Origin: Defluviitaleaceae bacterium
GTDB taxonomy: Bacteria > Bacillota > Clostridia > Lachnospirales > WQUN01
NCBI GenBank assembly: GCA_009784025.1
Contig: WQVK01000023.1
Location: 1 to 40,026, forward strand
DNA length: 40,026 nt
Direction of reading: 5' to 3'
The position numbers were made by a program, and so were the translations under genes. Below, one piece after another: positions 7,157 through 16,921 of this stretch; the first letter of the stretch is position 1; each line of letters begins with the position of its first letter. The notes under the pieces are model-generated. The model worked only from the letters and a program-made list of their open reading frames with translations. It was not told where the DNA came from and did no database searches.

Positions 7157-9388
7157 ATGATTAAAGAACCAACCCCACAAGAAATTGAAGCCGGTAAGAT
7201 TTATGCCACCATGGGGATGTCTGATGGCGAGTTCCAGATGGTGAAGGATATTTTGGGCAGGTTGCCTAATTATACAGAGCTTGGGCTGTTTTCCGTAATG
7301 TGGTCCGAGCATTGTAGCTATAAGAATTCTAAGGTATTGTTGCGGGGCTTTCCTACCAAGGGTGAGAGGGTGCTGCAGGGGCCTGGCGAAGGCGCTGGTA
7401 TAGTTGATATCGGCGATGGGCAGGCTGTTGTTTTTAAAATTGAAAGCCATAATCACCCTTCGGCGGTTGAGCCTTTTCAGGCAGCGGCCACTGGGGTGGG
7501 TGGTATCGTGCGGGATGTGTTTTCTATGGGGGCGCGGCCTATTGCTAGCCTAAACTCACTGCGTTTTGGCGAGTTGGATAACGCGCGCACAAAATACCTT
7601 TTCACAGAGGTTGTGGCAGGGATTGCTTCGTATGGTAACTCGCTGGGAGTACCCACTGTGGGTGGCGAAATTTATTTTGACCCATGTTATGCGGGTAATC
7701 CGCTTTGCAACGCTATGTGCGTGGGGCTGATTAACCATGAGGATATCCAGAAGGGCGTAGCCCGTGGCGAGGGCAACACTGTAATGTATGTAGGGGCAGA
7801 TACTGGCCGCGACGGCATACATGGCGCAACCTTTGCCAGCGAAGAACTGACTGAAGAAACCGAGAAACAGCGCCCAGATGTACAAGCTGGCGACCCATAT
7901 TTAGAAAAATTGCTACTAGAGGCCTGCCTTGAAGTGGTGAAACACCCGGCGCTGGTGGGTATACAGGATATGGGTGCGGCTGGGTTAATTTCGTCATCTT
8001 GCGAGATGGCAAGCAAGGCCGGCATGGGCATGGAAATGTACCTAGACCAAGTGCCGCAGCGCGATGCGGGCATGACCCCTTATGAGATGATGCTGTCTGA
8101 ATCACAAGAGCGTATGCTGCTGGTTATTGAAAAGGGCAGGGAAGATGAAATCCGCCAGATTTTTGCCCGGTACGGACTGGTGGCTGTGGATGTGGGCAAG
8201 GTGACCAGCGATAAATATATGCGGCTTTTCCATAAGGGTCAAGTGGTGGCAGAAGTGCCGGCAGATGCGCTGGCGTCTCAGGCACCGGAATATAATAAGC
8301 CACGCCGTGAGGCCGAGTATTACAAGGAATTCCAGCAAATAGAGGCGAAACTTGCCCCAATTGCCGATTATAACGCGACACTGTTGGCTCTGCTACGCCA
8401 GCCATCAATCGCCAGCAAGCAATGGGCGTACCAGCAATTTGACTACCAGGTGCGTACAAGCACAGTAGTGCCGCCAGGCTCTGATGCGGCGGTGGTGCGG
8501 GTAAAGGGCAAAAATAAGGCCCTGGCCATGACCACAGACTGCAACAGCCGCTATGTTTACCTAGACCCATTTGTGGGCGGGCAGATAGCTGTAGCAGAAT
8601 CTGCGCGCAATATCGTGGCCTCTGGTGGTAAACCCTTGGCCGTAACAGATAATTTGAACTTTGGCAGCCCAGAGAACCCAGAAATTTTCTGGCAGATGGA
8701 GCAGTCTATCAAGGGCATAAGCGATGCTTGCTTGGTGCTGGACACCCCGGTTATTGGTGGCAATGTGTCTATGTACAATGAGCGCAGCGGTAAGGCAATT
8801 TACCCCACGCCCACAATAGGCATGGTAGGGCTGGTTGAGGACCTTGCCCATATTACAACCCAGCATTTTAAGGCCGACGGGGATTTGATTTATATAATAG
8901 GCGAAACAAAGCCAGAATACGGTGGCAGCGAGCTGCAGAAGATGCAGTTGCAGGGCGAAATTGAAGGCCGCCCGCCAGTGATAGATATGCAAGTGGAAAA
9001 AGCCAGCCAAGATGCGATGCTTGCCGCAATAAAGGCCGGGCTTGTGGCATCTGCCCATGATATTTCTGAAGGCGGTGCTGCTGTGGCATTGGCAGAAGCA
9101 TTGTTTACCCAGGCTGATGCAAAGCTGGGCGCAGATGTGGATATGGCCTTGGCAGACCATGCTATGCTTTTTGCAGAAAGCCAATCTCGCTTTGTTCTAA
9201 GCGTGAAACCGGCCAACCAAGGGGCTTTCGAGGGGCTTGTGCCCGCCGCAAAGCTAGTGGGCAAGGTAAATGCAAGCGGCCAGCTTAAAGTGGCCGTAAA
9301 TGGGGTTGCAGCTTTGACTTTAGACGTAAAAATGATGCAAGAGAGTTGGGAGATGGCAATACCATGCTTGCTGAAATCAGAGGAATAA
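7157..9388 (+). CDS. purL: FGAM synthetase large subunit PurL (small type)
   Basis: PurL converts FGAR, ATP and ammonia (from PurQ) to FGAM. At 743 residues it is the short PurL that works with separate PurS and PurQ. Visible motifs include [14 protein letters not shown] (about 48-61), [36 protein letters not shown] (about 95-130; the ATP/Mg loop), [12 protein letters not shown] and [15 protein letters not shown] near the C-terminus. ATG 7157 follows AAGGAGG with ideal spacing. Its 3' end overlaps purF by 25 bases. Confidence 0.97.
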   Translation: MIKEPTPQEIEAGKIYATMGMSDGEFQMVKDILGRLPNYTELGLFSVMWSEHCSYKNSKVLLRGFPTKGERVLQGPGEGAGIVDIGDGQAVVFKIESHNHPSAVEPFQAAATGVGGIVRDVFSMGARPIASLNSLRFGELDNARTKYLFTEVVAGIASYGNSLGVPTVGGEIYFDPCYAGNPLCNAMCVGLINHEDIQKGVARGEGNTVMYVGADTGRDGIHGATFASEELTEETEKQRPDVQAGDPYLEKLLLEACLEVVKHPALVGIQDMGAAGLISSSCEMASKAGMGMEMYLDQVPQRDAGMTPYEMMLSESQERMLLVIEKGREDEIRQIFARYGLVAVDVGKVTSDKYMRLFHKGQVVAEVPADALASQAPEYNKPRREAEYYKEFQQIEAKLAPIADYNATLLALLRQPSIASKQWAYQQFDYQVRTSTVVPPGSDAAVVRVKGKNKALAMTTDCNSRYVYLDPFVGGQIAVAESARNIVASGGKPLAVTDNLNFGSPENPEIFWQMEQSIKGISDACLVLDTPVIGGNVSMYNERSGKAIYPTPTIGMVGLVEDLAHITTQHFKADGDLIYIIGETKPEYGGSELQKMQLQGEIEGRPPVIDMQVEKASQDAMLAAIKAGLVASAHDISEGGAAVALAEALFTQADAKLGADVDMALADHAMLFAESQSRFVLSVKPANQGAFEGLVPAAKLVGKVNASGQLKVAVNGVAALTLDVKMMQESWEMAIPCLLKSEE

Positions 9389-10761
9389 ACGAAGAATGCG
9401 GAGTTTTTGGCATATGGGGTGCGGATGTTGCTGCATCCCATATGGCGTATTACGGCCTGCACGCGCTGCAGCACCGTGGCCAGCAAGGCACGGGCATGGT
9501 GGTAAAAAACGGTGACAACCTAACCACCCACCGGGGGCTTGGCCTTGTTACCGAAGTGTTTAACAAGGATATCCTTAATCATTTGAATGGCACTGCGGCT
9601 ATTGGCCATGTGCGGTATTCTTCTGCCGGACGCAACACGATTAACGATGTTCAGCCGTTTTTGTTTGAATCGGAGAATTCTAGCCTTGCCCTTTGCCACA
9701 ACGGCAACCTGGTGAATAACCTGGCATTGCGTAAGCAGCTTGAGGGGAAGGGCAGCATCTTCCACACAAGGTCAGATTCCGAGGTGCTGGCGCATTTGCT
9801 AAAGCGCGGGGAAAAAGGCGATATCGTGGAAAATTTAAAGGCTTCACTATTGCAGCTAAAAGGTGCGTTCGCGTTTTTGATTCTTACAGAGAACGAGATG
9901 ATTGCCGCGCTTGACCCCAATGGGGTGCGGCCGCTGTCTATTGGGCGGCTGGGTAAGGCCTTTGTGGTGTCCAGCGAAACATGCGCCTTTGATGCGATAG
10001 GCGCTAGTTTTCAGCAGGATATCAACCCTGGCGAAGTTGTGATTTTTAACGACCAGGGCATGACCGTAGAAACCTTTACAGATGATGTATCCAGGGCGAT
10101 TTGCAGCCTAGAATTTATATACCTGGCCCGCCCAGATTCAGATATTGAGGGCGTAAATGTGCACAGCGCCCGCAAAGCCATGGGCGCGGCTTTGGCCGCA
10201 GAAGCCCCTGTAGAGGCCGATGTGGTTACTGCCGTGCCAGATTCTGGCGTGTCTGCGGCTATTGGTTTTGCCGAGGCAACCAGAATCCCCTACGAAATGG
10301 GGATGATTAAAAACCGCTACATTGCCCGCACTTTTATACAACCATCCCAGGAACTGCGGGAAATGGGCGTAAAAATGAAACTTTCTGCCGTGCGCAGCAT
10401 AGTTAAGGACAAGCGCGTGGTGGTAATTGACGACAGTATAGTGCGCGGCACAACCACAAAACGCGCCATCCAGCGGCTATACGAGGCCGGGGCAAAGGAA
10501 GTCCACCTGCGGGTAAGTTCGCCGGTGCTGCGCTACCCATGCTACTACGGCATAGATATCCAATCTGCCGAGGAACTAATAGGCCATGGCAAAACAGTAG
10601 AAGAAATGCGAAAAATAATAGGGGCAGATTCGCTGGCGTTTCTAAGCGAAGAAGGCCTGATAAATGCCGTAAACCTGCCCTTCCCAGATGAAAAATACCG
10701 CGGGCTATGTATGGCGTATTTTAATGGCGACTACCCAACAGAGCTTGGGGATTTTAGTTGA
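9364..10761 (+). CDS. purF: Amidophosphoribosyltransferase (glutamine PRPP amidotransferase)
   Basis: PurF makes 5-phosphoribosylamine from PRPP and glutamine, the committed step. The 465-residue precursor begins [16 protein letters not shown]. The 11-residue propeptide before Cys12 is the Bacillus-type leader removed to free the catalytic N-terminal cysteine. The PRPP loop [13 protein letters not shown] is at 352-364. Bacillus-type enzymes hold a 4Fe-4S cluster on four cysteines. Here Cys247, Cys393 and Cys449 match three of them, but the fourth position (CxxC) is Tyr452 (TAT), giving [16 protein letters not shown] 9364 is chosen over GTG/ATG codons upstream because of the propeptide and GGGAGATGG. 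It overlaps purL by 25 bases. Confidence 0.96.
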   Translation: MLAEIRGINEECGVFGIWGADVAASHMAYYGLHALQHRGQQGTGMVVKNGDNLTTHRGLGLVTEVFNKDILNHLNGTAAIGHVRYSSAGRNTINDVQPFLFESENSSLALCHNGNLVNNLALRKQLEGKGSIFHTRSDSEVLAHLLKRGEKGDIVENLKASLLQLKGAFAFLILTENEMIAALDPNGVRPLSIGRLGKAFVVSSETCAFDAIGASFQQDINPGEVVIFNDQGMTVETFTDDVSRAICSLEFIYLARPDSDIEGVNVHSARKAMGAALAAEAPVEADVVTAVPDSGVSAAIGFAEATRIPYEMGMIKNRYIARTFIQPSQELREMGVKMKLSAVRSIVKDKRVVVIDDSIVRGTTTKRAIQRLYEAGAKEVHLRVSSPVLRYPCYYGIDIQSAEELIGHGKTVEEMRKIIGADSLAFLSEEGLINAVNLPFPDEKYRGLCMAYFNGDYPTELGDFS

Positions 10762-10821
10762 CCATTTTATTGACATATTTTCCGGCGCGCCAGCATAAAC
10801 CAGCATCAAAACCTTACTAAA

Positions 10822-10873
10822 ATGGTACCGTATGGTACCATAATCATGCCAAAATGGTACCATACGGTACCAC
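10822..10873. repeat. GGTACC double palindrome, locus 1
   Basis: Two 20-base palindrome-like units start 32 bases apart: ATGGTACCGTATGGTACCAT (10822-10841) and ATGGTACCATACGGTACCAC (10854-10873). They are inverted copies of each other, with the 12-base spacer AATCATGCCAAA. Three further loci have the same 32-base period. Confidence 0.92.
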
Positions 10874-10970
10874 ATTTCCACCAAAAAGCATCATTTTCGC
10901 AACTTCCAAACGTCACAACCCGCTAAACAAGCGACCTTTCTGTTTTTATAAAAAAATTAAAGTTTTTTTG

Positions 10971-10994
10971 CTTCTTTTTTTCCAAAAAAAGAAG
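10971..10994 (+). terminator. Terminator-like hairpin shared with other loci
   Basis: CTTCTTTTTTT pairs with AAAAAAAGAAG around CC. The preceding AAAGTTTTTTTG is shared with the copies at 31708-31729 and 37536-37559. No T-run follows on the plus strand, so termination is uncertain. The methyltransferase gene downstream has its own strong ribosome binding site. Confidence 0.4.
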
Positions 10995-11063
10995 TGGAGG
11001 TGTTGGAGGCGAAGCCTCTGACGGTTTGCACATTTCTAGCGGTTTGCACTTAAGGAGGCAAAA

Positions 11064-11828
11064 ATGCTAAATTACACCGAAATAAATTCGAAGGCTATTA
11101 GCGGCTGGGCAGAGGGCGGCTGGGTGTGGGGGACACCGGTTTCGCCAGAGGTTTGTGAGGGAGTAAGGCGCGGGGAGTGGAATGTTGTGTTAACGCCTAC
11201 GCGGCCAGTACCTAAGGATTGGTTTTTGCCGTTTAAGGGTGCGCGGGTGCTTGGGCTGGCCAGTGGCGGCGGGCAGCAGATGCCTGTGTTTGCGCTGCTT
11301 GGCGGCAGTTGTACGGTTATGGATTATTCAGATGCCCAGCTGGAAAGCGAGAGGCTTGTGGCCGGGCGCGAGGGTTATGATATTGAGGTTGTGAAGGGTG
11401 ATATGACGAAGGTCTTCCCGTTTGCGGATGGCTCGTTTGATATGATTTTTCACCCGGTTAGCAATTGTTATGTGGAAGATGTGTATCATATTTGGCGGGA
11501 ATGTTTTAGGGTGCTGCGCCCTGGCGGTGTGCTGCTGTCTGGGCTGGGCAATGAGATTTTGTACCTGGTGGACGACGAGAATGCAACGCCCCTTACTATT
11601 TCTAACCCGCTGCCGTGGAACCCGCTTATAAACCCGGCACAAATGCCCAAAAACCCAGAGCAGGACAGCATCCAGTTTAGCCATAGTTTCGACGAGCAAA
11701 TTGGCGGGCAGTTAAAGGCTGGCTTTGTGATAACCGCGGCCTTTGAAGATTATTGCACAGATGTACAGAACGAAGCGTTAAAAACCATCCCAGCTTTTTG
11801 GGCAACCAGGGCAGTGAAGCCAAACTAG
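11064..11828 (+). CDS. Class I SAM-dependent methyltransferase, substrate unknown
   Basis: The 254-residue protein has a Rossmann-type SAM site: motif [20 protein letters not shown] (about 62-80), the acidic residue of motif II in [10 protein letters not shown], and a later [32 protein letters not shown] with motif IV and post-motif elements. [17 protein letters not shown] is the usual methyltransferase strand 5 region. The target is not recognisable. It sits between purF and purM, 10 bases before purM, so it is probably co-transcribed with the purine operon. It is not a known purine pathway enzyme. A role in disposing of or modifying a pathway intermediate, or simple hitchhiking, are both possible. 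AAGGAGG supports ATG 11064. Confidence 0.85.
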   Translation: MLNYTEINSKAISGWAEGGWVWGTPVSPEVCEGVRRGEWNVVLTPTRPVPKDWFLPFKGARVLGLASGGGQQMPVFALLGGSCTVMDYSDAQLESERLVAGREGYDIEVVKGDMTKVFPFADGSFDMIFHPVSNCYVEDVYHIWRECFRVLRPGGVLLSGLGNEILYLVDDENATPLTISNPLPWNPLINPAQMPKNPEQDSIQFSHSFDEQIGGQLKAGFVITAAFEDYCTDVQNEALKTIPAFWATRAVKPN

Positions 11829-11838
11829 GAGGAGTATT

Positions 11839-12858
11839 ATGTCAAAAGCATATGCAGAAGCCGGAGTAAATATCGAGGCTGGTTATGAGGCAGTTAACCG
11901 CATGAAAGCCCATGTAGCCAAAACAGCGAGGACGGGCTTGATGGGCAGCCTAGGCGGCTTTGGCGGCATGTTCGACCTAAGCCAGCTAGGATTAAAAGCC
12001 CCGGTGCTGGTGTCTGGCACAGATGGGGTGGGTACGAAGCTAAAAATCGCATTCCAGCTTGGCATCCACGATACCATAGGCATAGATGCGGTGGCCATGT
12101 GTGTGAATGATATAATTGTCCAAGGGGCAGAACCGCTGTTTTTCCTGGATTATATAGCTACCAGCAGCATTAACCCGGCGGTTATCGAGGCCATAGTAAA
12201 GGGCCTAAGCGAAGGCTGTGTGCAAGCTGGCTGCACCATAGTAGGCGGCGAAACCGCCGAAATGCCAGGCATGTACCAAGATGGCGAGTACGATATTGCG
12301 GGCTTTGCCGTGGGCGCGGTAGAAAAAACCGATATTATCACAGGCGAAGGCATACAGCCTGGCGATGTGCTGGTGGGCATAGCTTCATCTGGCGCACATA
12401 GCAATGGCTTCTCGCTAATCCGCAGGATAATCGAGAAAAACGGCCTAGAGCTGGATAAAATCTACTTTGGCGGCCGCAGTTTAGGTGAAACGCTGCTAAC
12501 TCCCACCAAAATATATGTAAAGCCAATTCTTGCAGCTATGAAACAGCTAAAAATCAAAGGCATGTCTCATATCACAGGCGGCGGTTTCATAGAAAACATC
12601 CCACGTATGCTGCCCACCGGCCTTGCCGCCGCAGTAAAAAAAGGCAGCTGGCAAATACCAGAAATATTCGCTTTCCTGCAAGAAAAAGGCGACATCCCAG
12701 AGGCAGAACTCTACAATGTGTTTAACATGGGCATTGGCATGGTGCTGGCGATAGCCCCGGCAAGCGCCGCGCAGCTAGTAGAAATTCTAAAAACCCATGG
12801 CGAAACCGCCAGCATAATAGGCGAGGTGACAACAGGCGAGGGCCTAATATGGGCGTAA
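11839..12858 (+). CDS. purM: Phosphoribosylformylglycinamidine cyclo-ligase (AIR synthetase)
   Basis: PurM closes the imidazole ring, converting FGAM to AIR with ATP. The 339-residue protein begins [23 protein letters not shown]. It shows [16 protein letters not shown] (about 61-76), DCVNDI-type [21 protein letters not shown], and [25 protein letters not shown] (about 134-158), all hallmarks of the family. AGGAGG precedes ATG 11839. It overlaps purN by 10 bases. Confidence 0.97.
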   Translation: MSKAYAEAGVNIEAGYEAVNRMKAHVAKTARTGLMGSLGGFGGMFDLSQLGLKAPVLVSGTDGVGTKLKIAFQLGIHDTIGIDAVAMCVNDIIVQGAEPLFFLDYIATSSINPAVIEAIVKGLSEGCVQAGCTIVGGETAEMPGMYQDGEYDIAGFAVGAVEKTDIITGEGIQPGDVLVGIASSGAHSNGFSLIRRIIEKNGLELDKIYFGGRSLGETLLTPTKIYVKPILAAMKQLKIKGMSHITGGGFIENIPRMLPTGLAAAVKKGSWQIPEIFAFLQEKGDIPEAELYNVFNMGIGMVLAIAPASAAQLVEILKTHGETASIIGEVTTGEGLIWA

Positions 12859-13415
12859 ACATAGCCGTTTTTGCATCCGGCGGCGGGTCAGACATGCAGG
12901 CAATAATAAACGCCTGCGAAGCCGGCCAGCTTAACGCCCAGGTTTGCGTGGTTATAAGCAACAAAAAAAACGCCACAGCACTAGAGCGGGCAAAAAACCA
13001 CGGCATCCCAGCATTTAGCATCAACCACGCCAATGCCGAGAAAATCCTGGCCACCTTACAGGCCCATGACACACAGCTGATTTTCCTGGCGGGCTACTTG
13101 CGCCTGCTGCCAGAAAATGTGCTATCAGCCTATGAAAACAACATATTAAATATCCACCCATCCATGTTGCCAAAATACGGCGGCCGTGGCATGTACGGCA
13201 TAAATGTACACACAGCGGTGCTGGCCGCCGGCGAAACCGAAACCGGCATCACCATACACCGGGTAAACCAAGAATACGATAAAGGCGAAATAATAGCACA
13301 AAGGCGTGTGCCAGTAAAACCCGGCGACACGCCTGAAACCCTTGCTGCAAGGGTGTTGCAAGAAGAACATATTTTTATTGTACAGACGTTGGCAGAATTT
13401 CTTCCCCGGGGCTAA
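12849..13415 (+). CDS. purN: Phosphoribosylglycinamide formyltransferase (10-formyl-THF dependent)
   Basis: PurN transfers a formyl group from 10-formyltetrahydrofolate to GAR. The 188-residue protein has the N-terminal phosphate loop ([16 protein letters not shown], slightly different from the usual SGNGSNLQ). It also has the catalytic set [17 protein letters not shown] (Asn and His) and [15 protein letters not shown] (Asp). The start overlaps the purM stop. The last 41 bases overlap the 3' end of the convergent cation-efflux gene on the other strand. Confidence 0.95.
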   Translation: MGVNIAVFASGGGSDMQAIINACEAGQLNAQVCVVISNKKNATALERAKNHGIPAFSINHANAEKILATLQAHDTQLIFLAGYLRLLPENVLSAYENNILNIHPSMLPKYGGRGMYGINVHTAVLAAGETETGITIHRVNQEYDKGEIIAQRRVPVKPGDTPETLAARVLQEEHIFIVQTLAEFLPRG

Positions 13416-14271
13416 CATGCACCATGCAATGCTTCACCTTTGGGAATTGTGTTTCTATGGCATCATGCACCGCATGAGATACATCATGGGCGGCCTTTAG
13501 GGTCATAAGCGGGTTCACCAAAATATCCACATCCACGTAAATTTTATTGCCAAAAATGCGAGTCATTAGGCTGTCTATACCCTCCACTGCGTCTTGGGAA
13601 AGTATCACTTGGCGCATTTTTTCCACTGTTTCGTCGTCGCAGGCTCGGTCAGTCATTTTGCCAATCGCGTCTAGGAAAATGGAAATAGCCGTCTTTAAAA
13701 TAAACCCGCATATTACAATGGCCGCGATAGAATCCATGATAGGAAACCCCAGCATAGCCCCGCCAATACCCACAAAGCTACCGATGGAAGAAAGCGCATC
13801 TGCCCGGCTATGCCAGGCATCTGCCATCATGGCGCTGGAGTCTATTTTACGCGCTGCCCGGCGCAGGTAGCGGAACAGCCCCTCTTTACCTACCAAAGAC
13901 ACAACCGCCGCCACCAAAGCAATAGCTCCGGGCATGGTATAGTTATCGCCACTTATTATATTCTGCAACCCAACCCAGCCAATACCAGCCCCCACCACAA
14001 AAATAAGTATGGCCAGGAAAACAGACGCCACACATTCAAACCGCTCGTGGCCGTAGGGGTGGTCTTTATCGGCCTTGCGTGCCGCAAGCTTAATGCCCAC
14101 CACCGCAATGGCTGTACTAAATAAATCCGCAAGCGAATGCACCGCGTCAGATATCATAGCCGCAGAATTGCCCAATACGCCCGCAAAAAGCTTAAACACG
14201 GTCATTAAAATATTTGTGATAATGCTGGCTCTTGCCGCCTGGTTGACTATTTGCTGGTTTGTTTTGTTCAT
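13375..14271 (-). CDS. Cation diffusion facilitator (CDF) metal efflux protein
   Basis: The 298-residue protein has the CDF layout of six hydrophobic segments (about 18-38, 47-63, 83-105, 117-135, 160-180 and 183-203) and a cytoplasmic C-terminal domain with conserved histidines (MVHVSPGEE). The metal-site motifs are SDAVHSLADL in helix 2 (Asp42, Asp49 region), KDHPYGHERFE before helix 3, and ADAWHSRADALSS in helix 5. CDF proteins export divalent metals in exchange for protons. A probable NiCo riboswitch in its leader points to cobalt, nickel or iron(II) as the signal and likely substrate. ATG 14271 follows GGAGG. Its end overlaps purN antisense by 41 bases. Confidence 0.93.
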   Translation of the reverse strand: MNKTNQQIVNQAARASIITNILMTVFKLFAGVLGNSAAMISDAVHSLADLFSTAIAVVGIKLAARKADKDHPYGHERFECVASVFLAILIFVVGAGIGWVGLQNIISGDNYTMPGAIALVAAVVSLVGKEGLFRYLRRAARKIDSSAMMADAWHSRADALSSIGSFVGIGGAMLGFPIMDSIAAIVICGFILKTAISIFLDAIGKMTDRACDDETVEKMRQVILSQDAVEGIDSLMTRIFGNKIYVDVDILVNPLMTLKAAHDVSHAVHDAIETQFPKVKHCMVHVSPGEEILPTSVQ

Positions 14272-14480
14272 TATAAATACCTCCGTTTAATAGGGCGCTG
14301 CCCGGGATGTATGGCCAGTAAGAAGTGAAATATTCGTCCTCTTGGCCATATAAACACATCAATCTTTTACATCTTTTGAAATCATGCTTCTTGTGATTTT
14401 AAAAGAATTCTAATGTAAAAATCTTACCCAATAGTAAACGCATCCGAGGTTTTTACCTCCAGCCCATAGCCTCCAATCTA

Positions 14481-14524
14481 TAAATAAAAAATGCGCTCTA
14501 CGGGATACTGTCCCGCAAACGCAT
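14481..14524 (-). terminator. Riboswitch expression-platform terminator upstream of the CDF gene
   Basis: On the minus strand ATGCG-TTTG-CGGGA-CAGTA-TCCCG-TAGAG-CGCAT forms a two-part stem (14524-14491) followed by T5-6 (14490-14485). The CGGGA arm overlaps the conserved GGGACAG at the 3' edge of the aptamer. Aptamer folding and terminator formation should therefore exclude each other, which predicts expression when metal is bound. Confidence 0.75.
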
Positions 14525-14597
14525 CGTCTGCTGCCGCAAATGGCGGCCCGGCTTCACAGATTTACAAAAAAGAAAATCCATTGCCTGTTCAGGGCAT
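14500..14597 (-). ncRNA. NiCo (czcD) riboswitch aptamer
   Basis: Reading the minus strand from 14592, the RNA contains CUG-AAC-AGGCAAUGGA, a hairpin around the U-rich AUUUUCUUUUUUGUAAAU, GAAGCCGGGCCGCC-AUUU-GCGGC-AGCAGA and finally GCGGGACAGU. The blocks AGGCAAUG, AGCCGGGC-hairpin-GCGGCA-CAGA and GGGACAG occur in this order in the NiCo riboswitch that I recall from the structural literature. That class controls czcD-type CDF exporters in Clostridia, and later work reports a response to iron(II). Its position before a CDF gene fits. Identification is from memory of the consensus, not from a covariance model. Confidence 0.8.
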
Positions 14598-14598
14598 G

Positions 14599-14627
14599 AA
14601 TATAACATAGAAAAAGTCATTTTGCAA
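14599..14627 (-). promoter_or_regulatory. Promoter of the riboswitch-CDF transcript
   Basis: On the minus strand TTGCAA (14627-14622) is followed after 17 bases by TATATT (14604-14599). The predicted start is near 14595-14592, so the aptamer would begin almost at the first transcribed base. Confidence 0.6.
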
Positions 14628-14664
14628 GAAAAAGATTTTCTCAAAAAAACAAAGGAGGCAGGCA

Positions 14665-16902
14665 ATGCAAAAACTCAACTTTAGCCACAACTGGCTGTAC
14701 AGCCCGCATGATATTGAATGCTGCCATCTGCCAAGCCTAGACGATAGCAGCTTCCAAACCGTAAGCGTACCCCATGCCAATAAATTATTGGAGGTTCATA
14801 AGGCTGAAGATTTTCAAAAGCATATCGAATCCTACCGCTTCGTGTCTTGGTATAGGAAGCATTTTGTGCTGGGCGCGCAACACGCTGGCCAGCGCATTGC
14901 CATAGAATTTGAAGCTGTGGCCACAGTGGCAGATGTTTATGTAAACGGCCATTTTGTAGGGCAGCATAAGGGCGCATACACAACTTTTTCATTTGATATC
15001 GGCCAGTATGTGAAATTTGATGGCAGCGATAATGTGATTGCAGTAAGAGTGGATTCCACCCGGCAGCCGGATATCCCGCCAGAAGGCGGCAATGTGGATT
15101 ATCTGCTGTTTGGCGGGATAGTGCGGGATGTTAACATGATTATAACTGCCCCGCTGCATATAGAATGGGCATTTATCACCACCCCTGGCTTAGACTCTGG
15201 CAGCGGCAGGCTAAACATACAAGCGAAAATAAAAAACAGCGGCAACAGCCACGCAATCTTCAAAATAGAAACAACCCTACAAAAAGCAGAAGGCACGACA
15301 ATGTTAACATCCATCACCAAAGAAACCCATGTGGCAGCCGGGGCTACAATAACAATAGAACAACAAACCGACCCCATCAAAAATCCACGCCTATGGGATA
15401 TCCGCGACCCATATCTGCATAGGGCTACCGTGAGAGTAATCGCAAACGGTAACTGCACAGACGAATACAGTAGCAACATAGGCTTCCGGTATTTTGAATT
15501 TAAATCCGAGCCAGATGATGCAAATTTTTACCTAAACGGAAGGCAAGTAAAAATAAACGGCATCAACCGCCACGAACAATGGCCATGGGTAGGCCGTGCA
15601 GTGCCAGCCAAGCTGCAAATAGCAGATGCAGATTTAATAAAATCCCTGGGCATAAATGCAGTGCGGGCATCACATTACCCTCAAAAGCCAGAATTCATAA
15701 GCCGCTGCGACGAAATTGGCCTGCTAGTATTCGCAGAGCCTCCTGGCTGGCAGCATGTTGGCGGCCAGGAATGGCAGAACCTCTTCGCGCACAACCTTGA
15801 AGAGTTAATAATCCGGGACCGCAACCACCCATCCATTATAAGCTGGGGAACCCGCCCAAACGAAGCCCCAACCAGCGGCGAAGCAGACAATGCCTGCAAA
15901 GGATTTTTCCAGAAAACAAATGACATTGCCAAAAAATTAGACCCATCAAGGCCAACCCATGGCGTACGGGTTGAGTTTTTATACGAGCAAAGCGAGCTAT
16001 TCCAAGAAGATATTTATACAGTAAATTATCGCTACCCACAAAAGCCAAAATTTACGCCATTTATGGTAACTGAGCATACTATGAGCTGGGGGCAGCAGGG
16101 CATGGCGGGCGCAACAGACGCCCAGGCTATGGGCTGGATAGATGATTGGGCAAAAAGCTTGGATTATATTTTTGGCAATAATCTTGTGGCAGGCGGCTTT
16201 GGCTGGAGCTTGTTTGATTATAACAATGAGGTGAATTACACAAAAACCCAGCATGTTTTCCCCAGCGGCCTATACGATATCTTCCGCCACGAGAAGCCGG
16301 TATCTTGGCTGTATCGCTCCCAAAAAAGCCCGGCAGAGGAAATTGTGCTGTATATAGCAAATTATTGGACAGCAGAATCGCCTTCACGGGTGCTGGTGCT
16401 AAGCAATTGCGAAGAAGTGGAGCTTTTTGTGGGGGAGGTTTCTAAAGGGCGTATTAAGCCTAACCGCTACAAGAACTTGCCCAATCCTATCTACGAGTTT
16501 ACAGGCATAGACTTTTGCAAAAACACTAGCCTAAGGGCGGTAGGATATATAGATGGCAAGCCCGCTGGGGAAATGATAAGAAAGACCCCGGAAGAAGCCG
16601 CTAGGCTGGTAGTAACCCCAGACTATAGCAACTTAATTGCCGATGGCGTAGACATGACTGCCGTTAGCATAAAACTAGTAGACGCCAACGGAACGACTTT
16701 GGCCTATGCCGCCAACGAAATATCCATAAGCATAACCGGCCCAGGCAAATTTATTGGGCAACCTAAAATCTGCCTAGAAGGCGGGCGCGTTGGGTTTATC
16801 TTGCAATCTGAATACCAAAGAACTGGCGAAATCACATGCATGGCCACCGCGCAAGGCGTAGAACCGGGCCAATGCGCCGTGATTGTGCAGCTCTACAATT
16901 AA
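14665..16902 (+). CDS. Glycoside hydrolase family 2 (beta-galactosidase/beta-mannosidase-like)
   Basis: The 745-residue protein lacks a signal peptide, so it is probably cytosolic. Domain order is a sugar-binding jelly roll (about 1-165, with VYVNGHFVGQHKGAYTTFSFD), an immunoglobulin-like domain (about 166-275), the TIM barrel (about 285-560) and C-terminal beta domains with an invasin/Ig-like end. Catalytic residues appear intact. SWGTRPNE gives the acid/base Glu400, and FMVTEHTMSWG gives the nucleophile Glu470. NGINRHEQWP and RASHYPQ are standard GH2 substrate-site motifs. The specificity is unknown. It is 19 bases before purH and likely shares its transcript, a setting unrelated to purine synthesis. 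GGAGG precedes ATG 14665. Confidence 0.92.
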   Translation: MQKLNFSHNWLYSPHDIECCHLPSLDDSSFQTVSVPHANKLLEVHKAEDFQKHIESYRFVSWYRKHFVLGAQHAGQRIAIEFEAVATVADVYVNGHFVGQHKGAYTTFSFDIGQYVKFDGSDNVIAVRVDSTRQPDIPPEGGNVDYLLFGGIVRDVNMIITAPLHIEWAFITTPGLDSGSGRLNIQAKIKNSGNSHAIFKIETTLQKAEGTTMLTSITKETHVAAGATITIEQQTDPIKNPRLWDIRDPYLHRATVRVIANGNCTDEYSSNIGFRYFEFKSEPDDANFYLNGRQVKINGINRHEQWPWVGRAVPAKLQIADADLIKSLGINAVRASHYPQKPEFISRCDEIGLLVFAEPPGWQHVGGQEWQNLFAHNLEELIIRDRNHPSIISWGTRPNEAPTSGEADNACKGFFQKTNDIAKKLDPSRPTHGVRVEFLYEQSELFQEDIYTVNYRYPQKPKFTPFMVTEHTMSWGQQGMAGATDAQAMGWIDDWAKSLDYIFGNNLVAGGFGWSLFDYNNEVNYTKTQHVFPSGLYDIFRHEKPVSWLYRSQKSPAEEIVLYIANYWTAESPSRVLVLSNCEEVELFVGEVSKGRIKPNRYKNLPNPIYEFTGIDFCKNTSLRAVGYIDGKPAGEMIRKTPEEAARLVVTPDYSNLIADGVDMTAVSIKLVDANGTTLAYAANEISISITGPGKFIGQPKICLEGGRVGFILQSEYQRTGEITCMATAQGVEPGQCAVIVQLYN

Positions 16903-16921
16903 ACCATATAGGAGGAAAATC

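Larger units (their letters stand above)
10762..11063. other. Intergenic region after purF
   Basis: No gene is seen in these 302 bases. They contain a GGTACC double palindrome (10822-10873), a conserved downstream module (10874-10970), a self-complementary CTTC...GAAG hairpin (10971-10994) and a family E motif (11005-11027). TTGACA at 10770-10775 has only a weak partner (GCATAA after 17 bases), so an internal promoter is possible but unproven. Confidence 0.6.

Noticed and set aside
10822-10873. CRISPR-like array
   Set aside because: Only two units per locus, each inverted relative to the other, with a conserved 12-base spacer; no cas genes are in the window.
14450-14660. Structured 5' leader for the plus-strand GH2 gene
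   Set aside because: The hairpins are better explained on the minus strand as a NiCo aptamer and terminator for the CDF gene, since the T-run follows the stem only in that direction.
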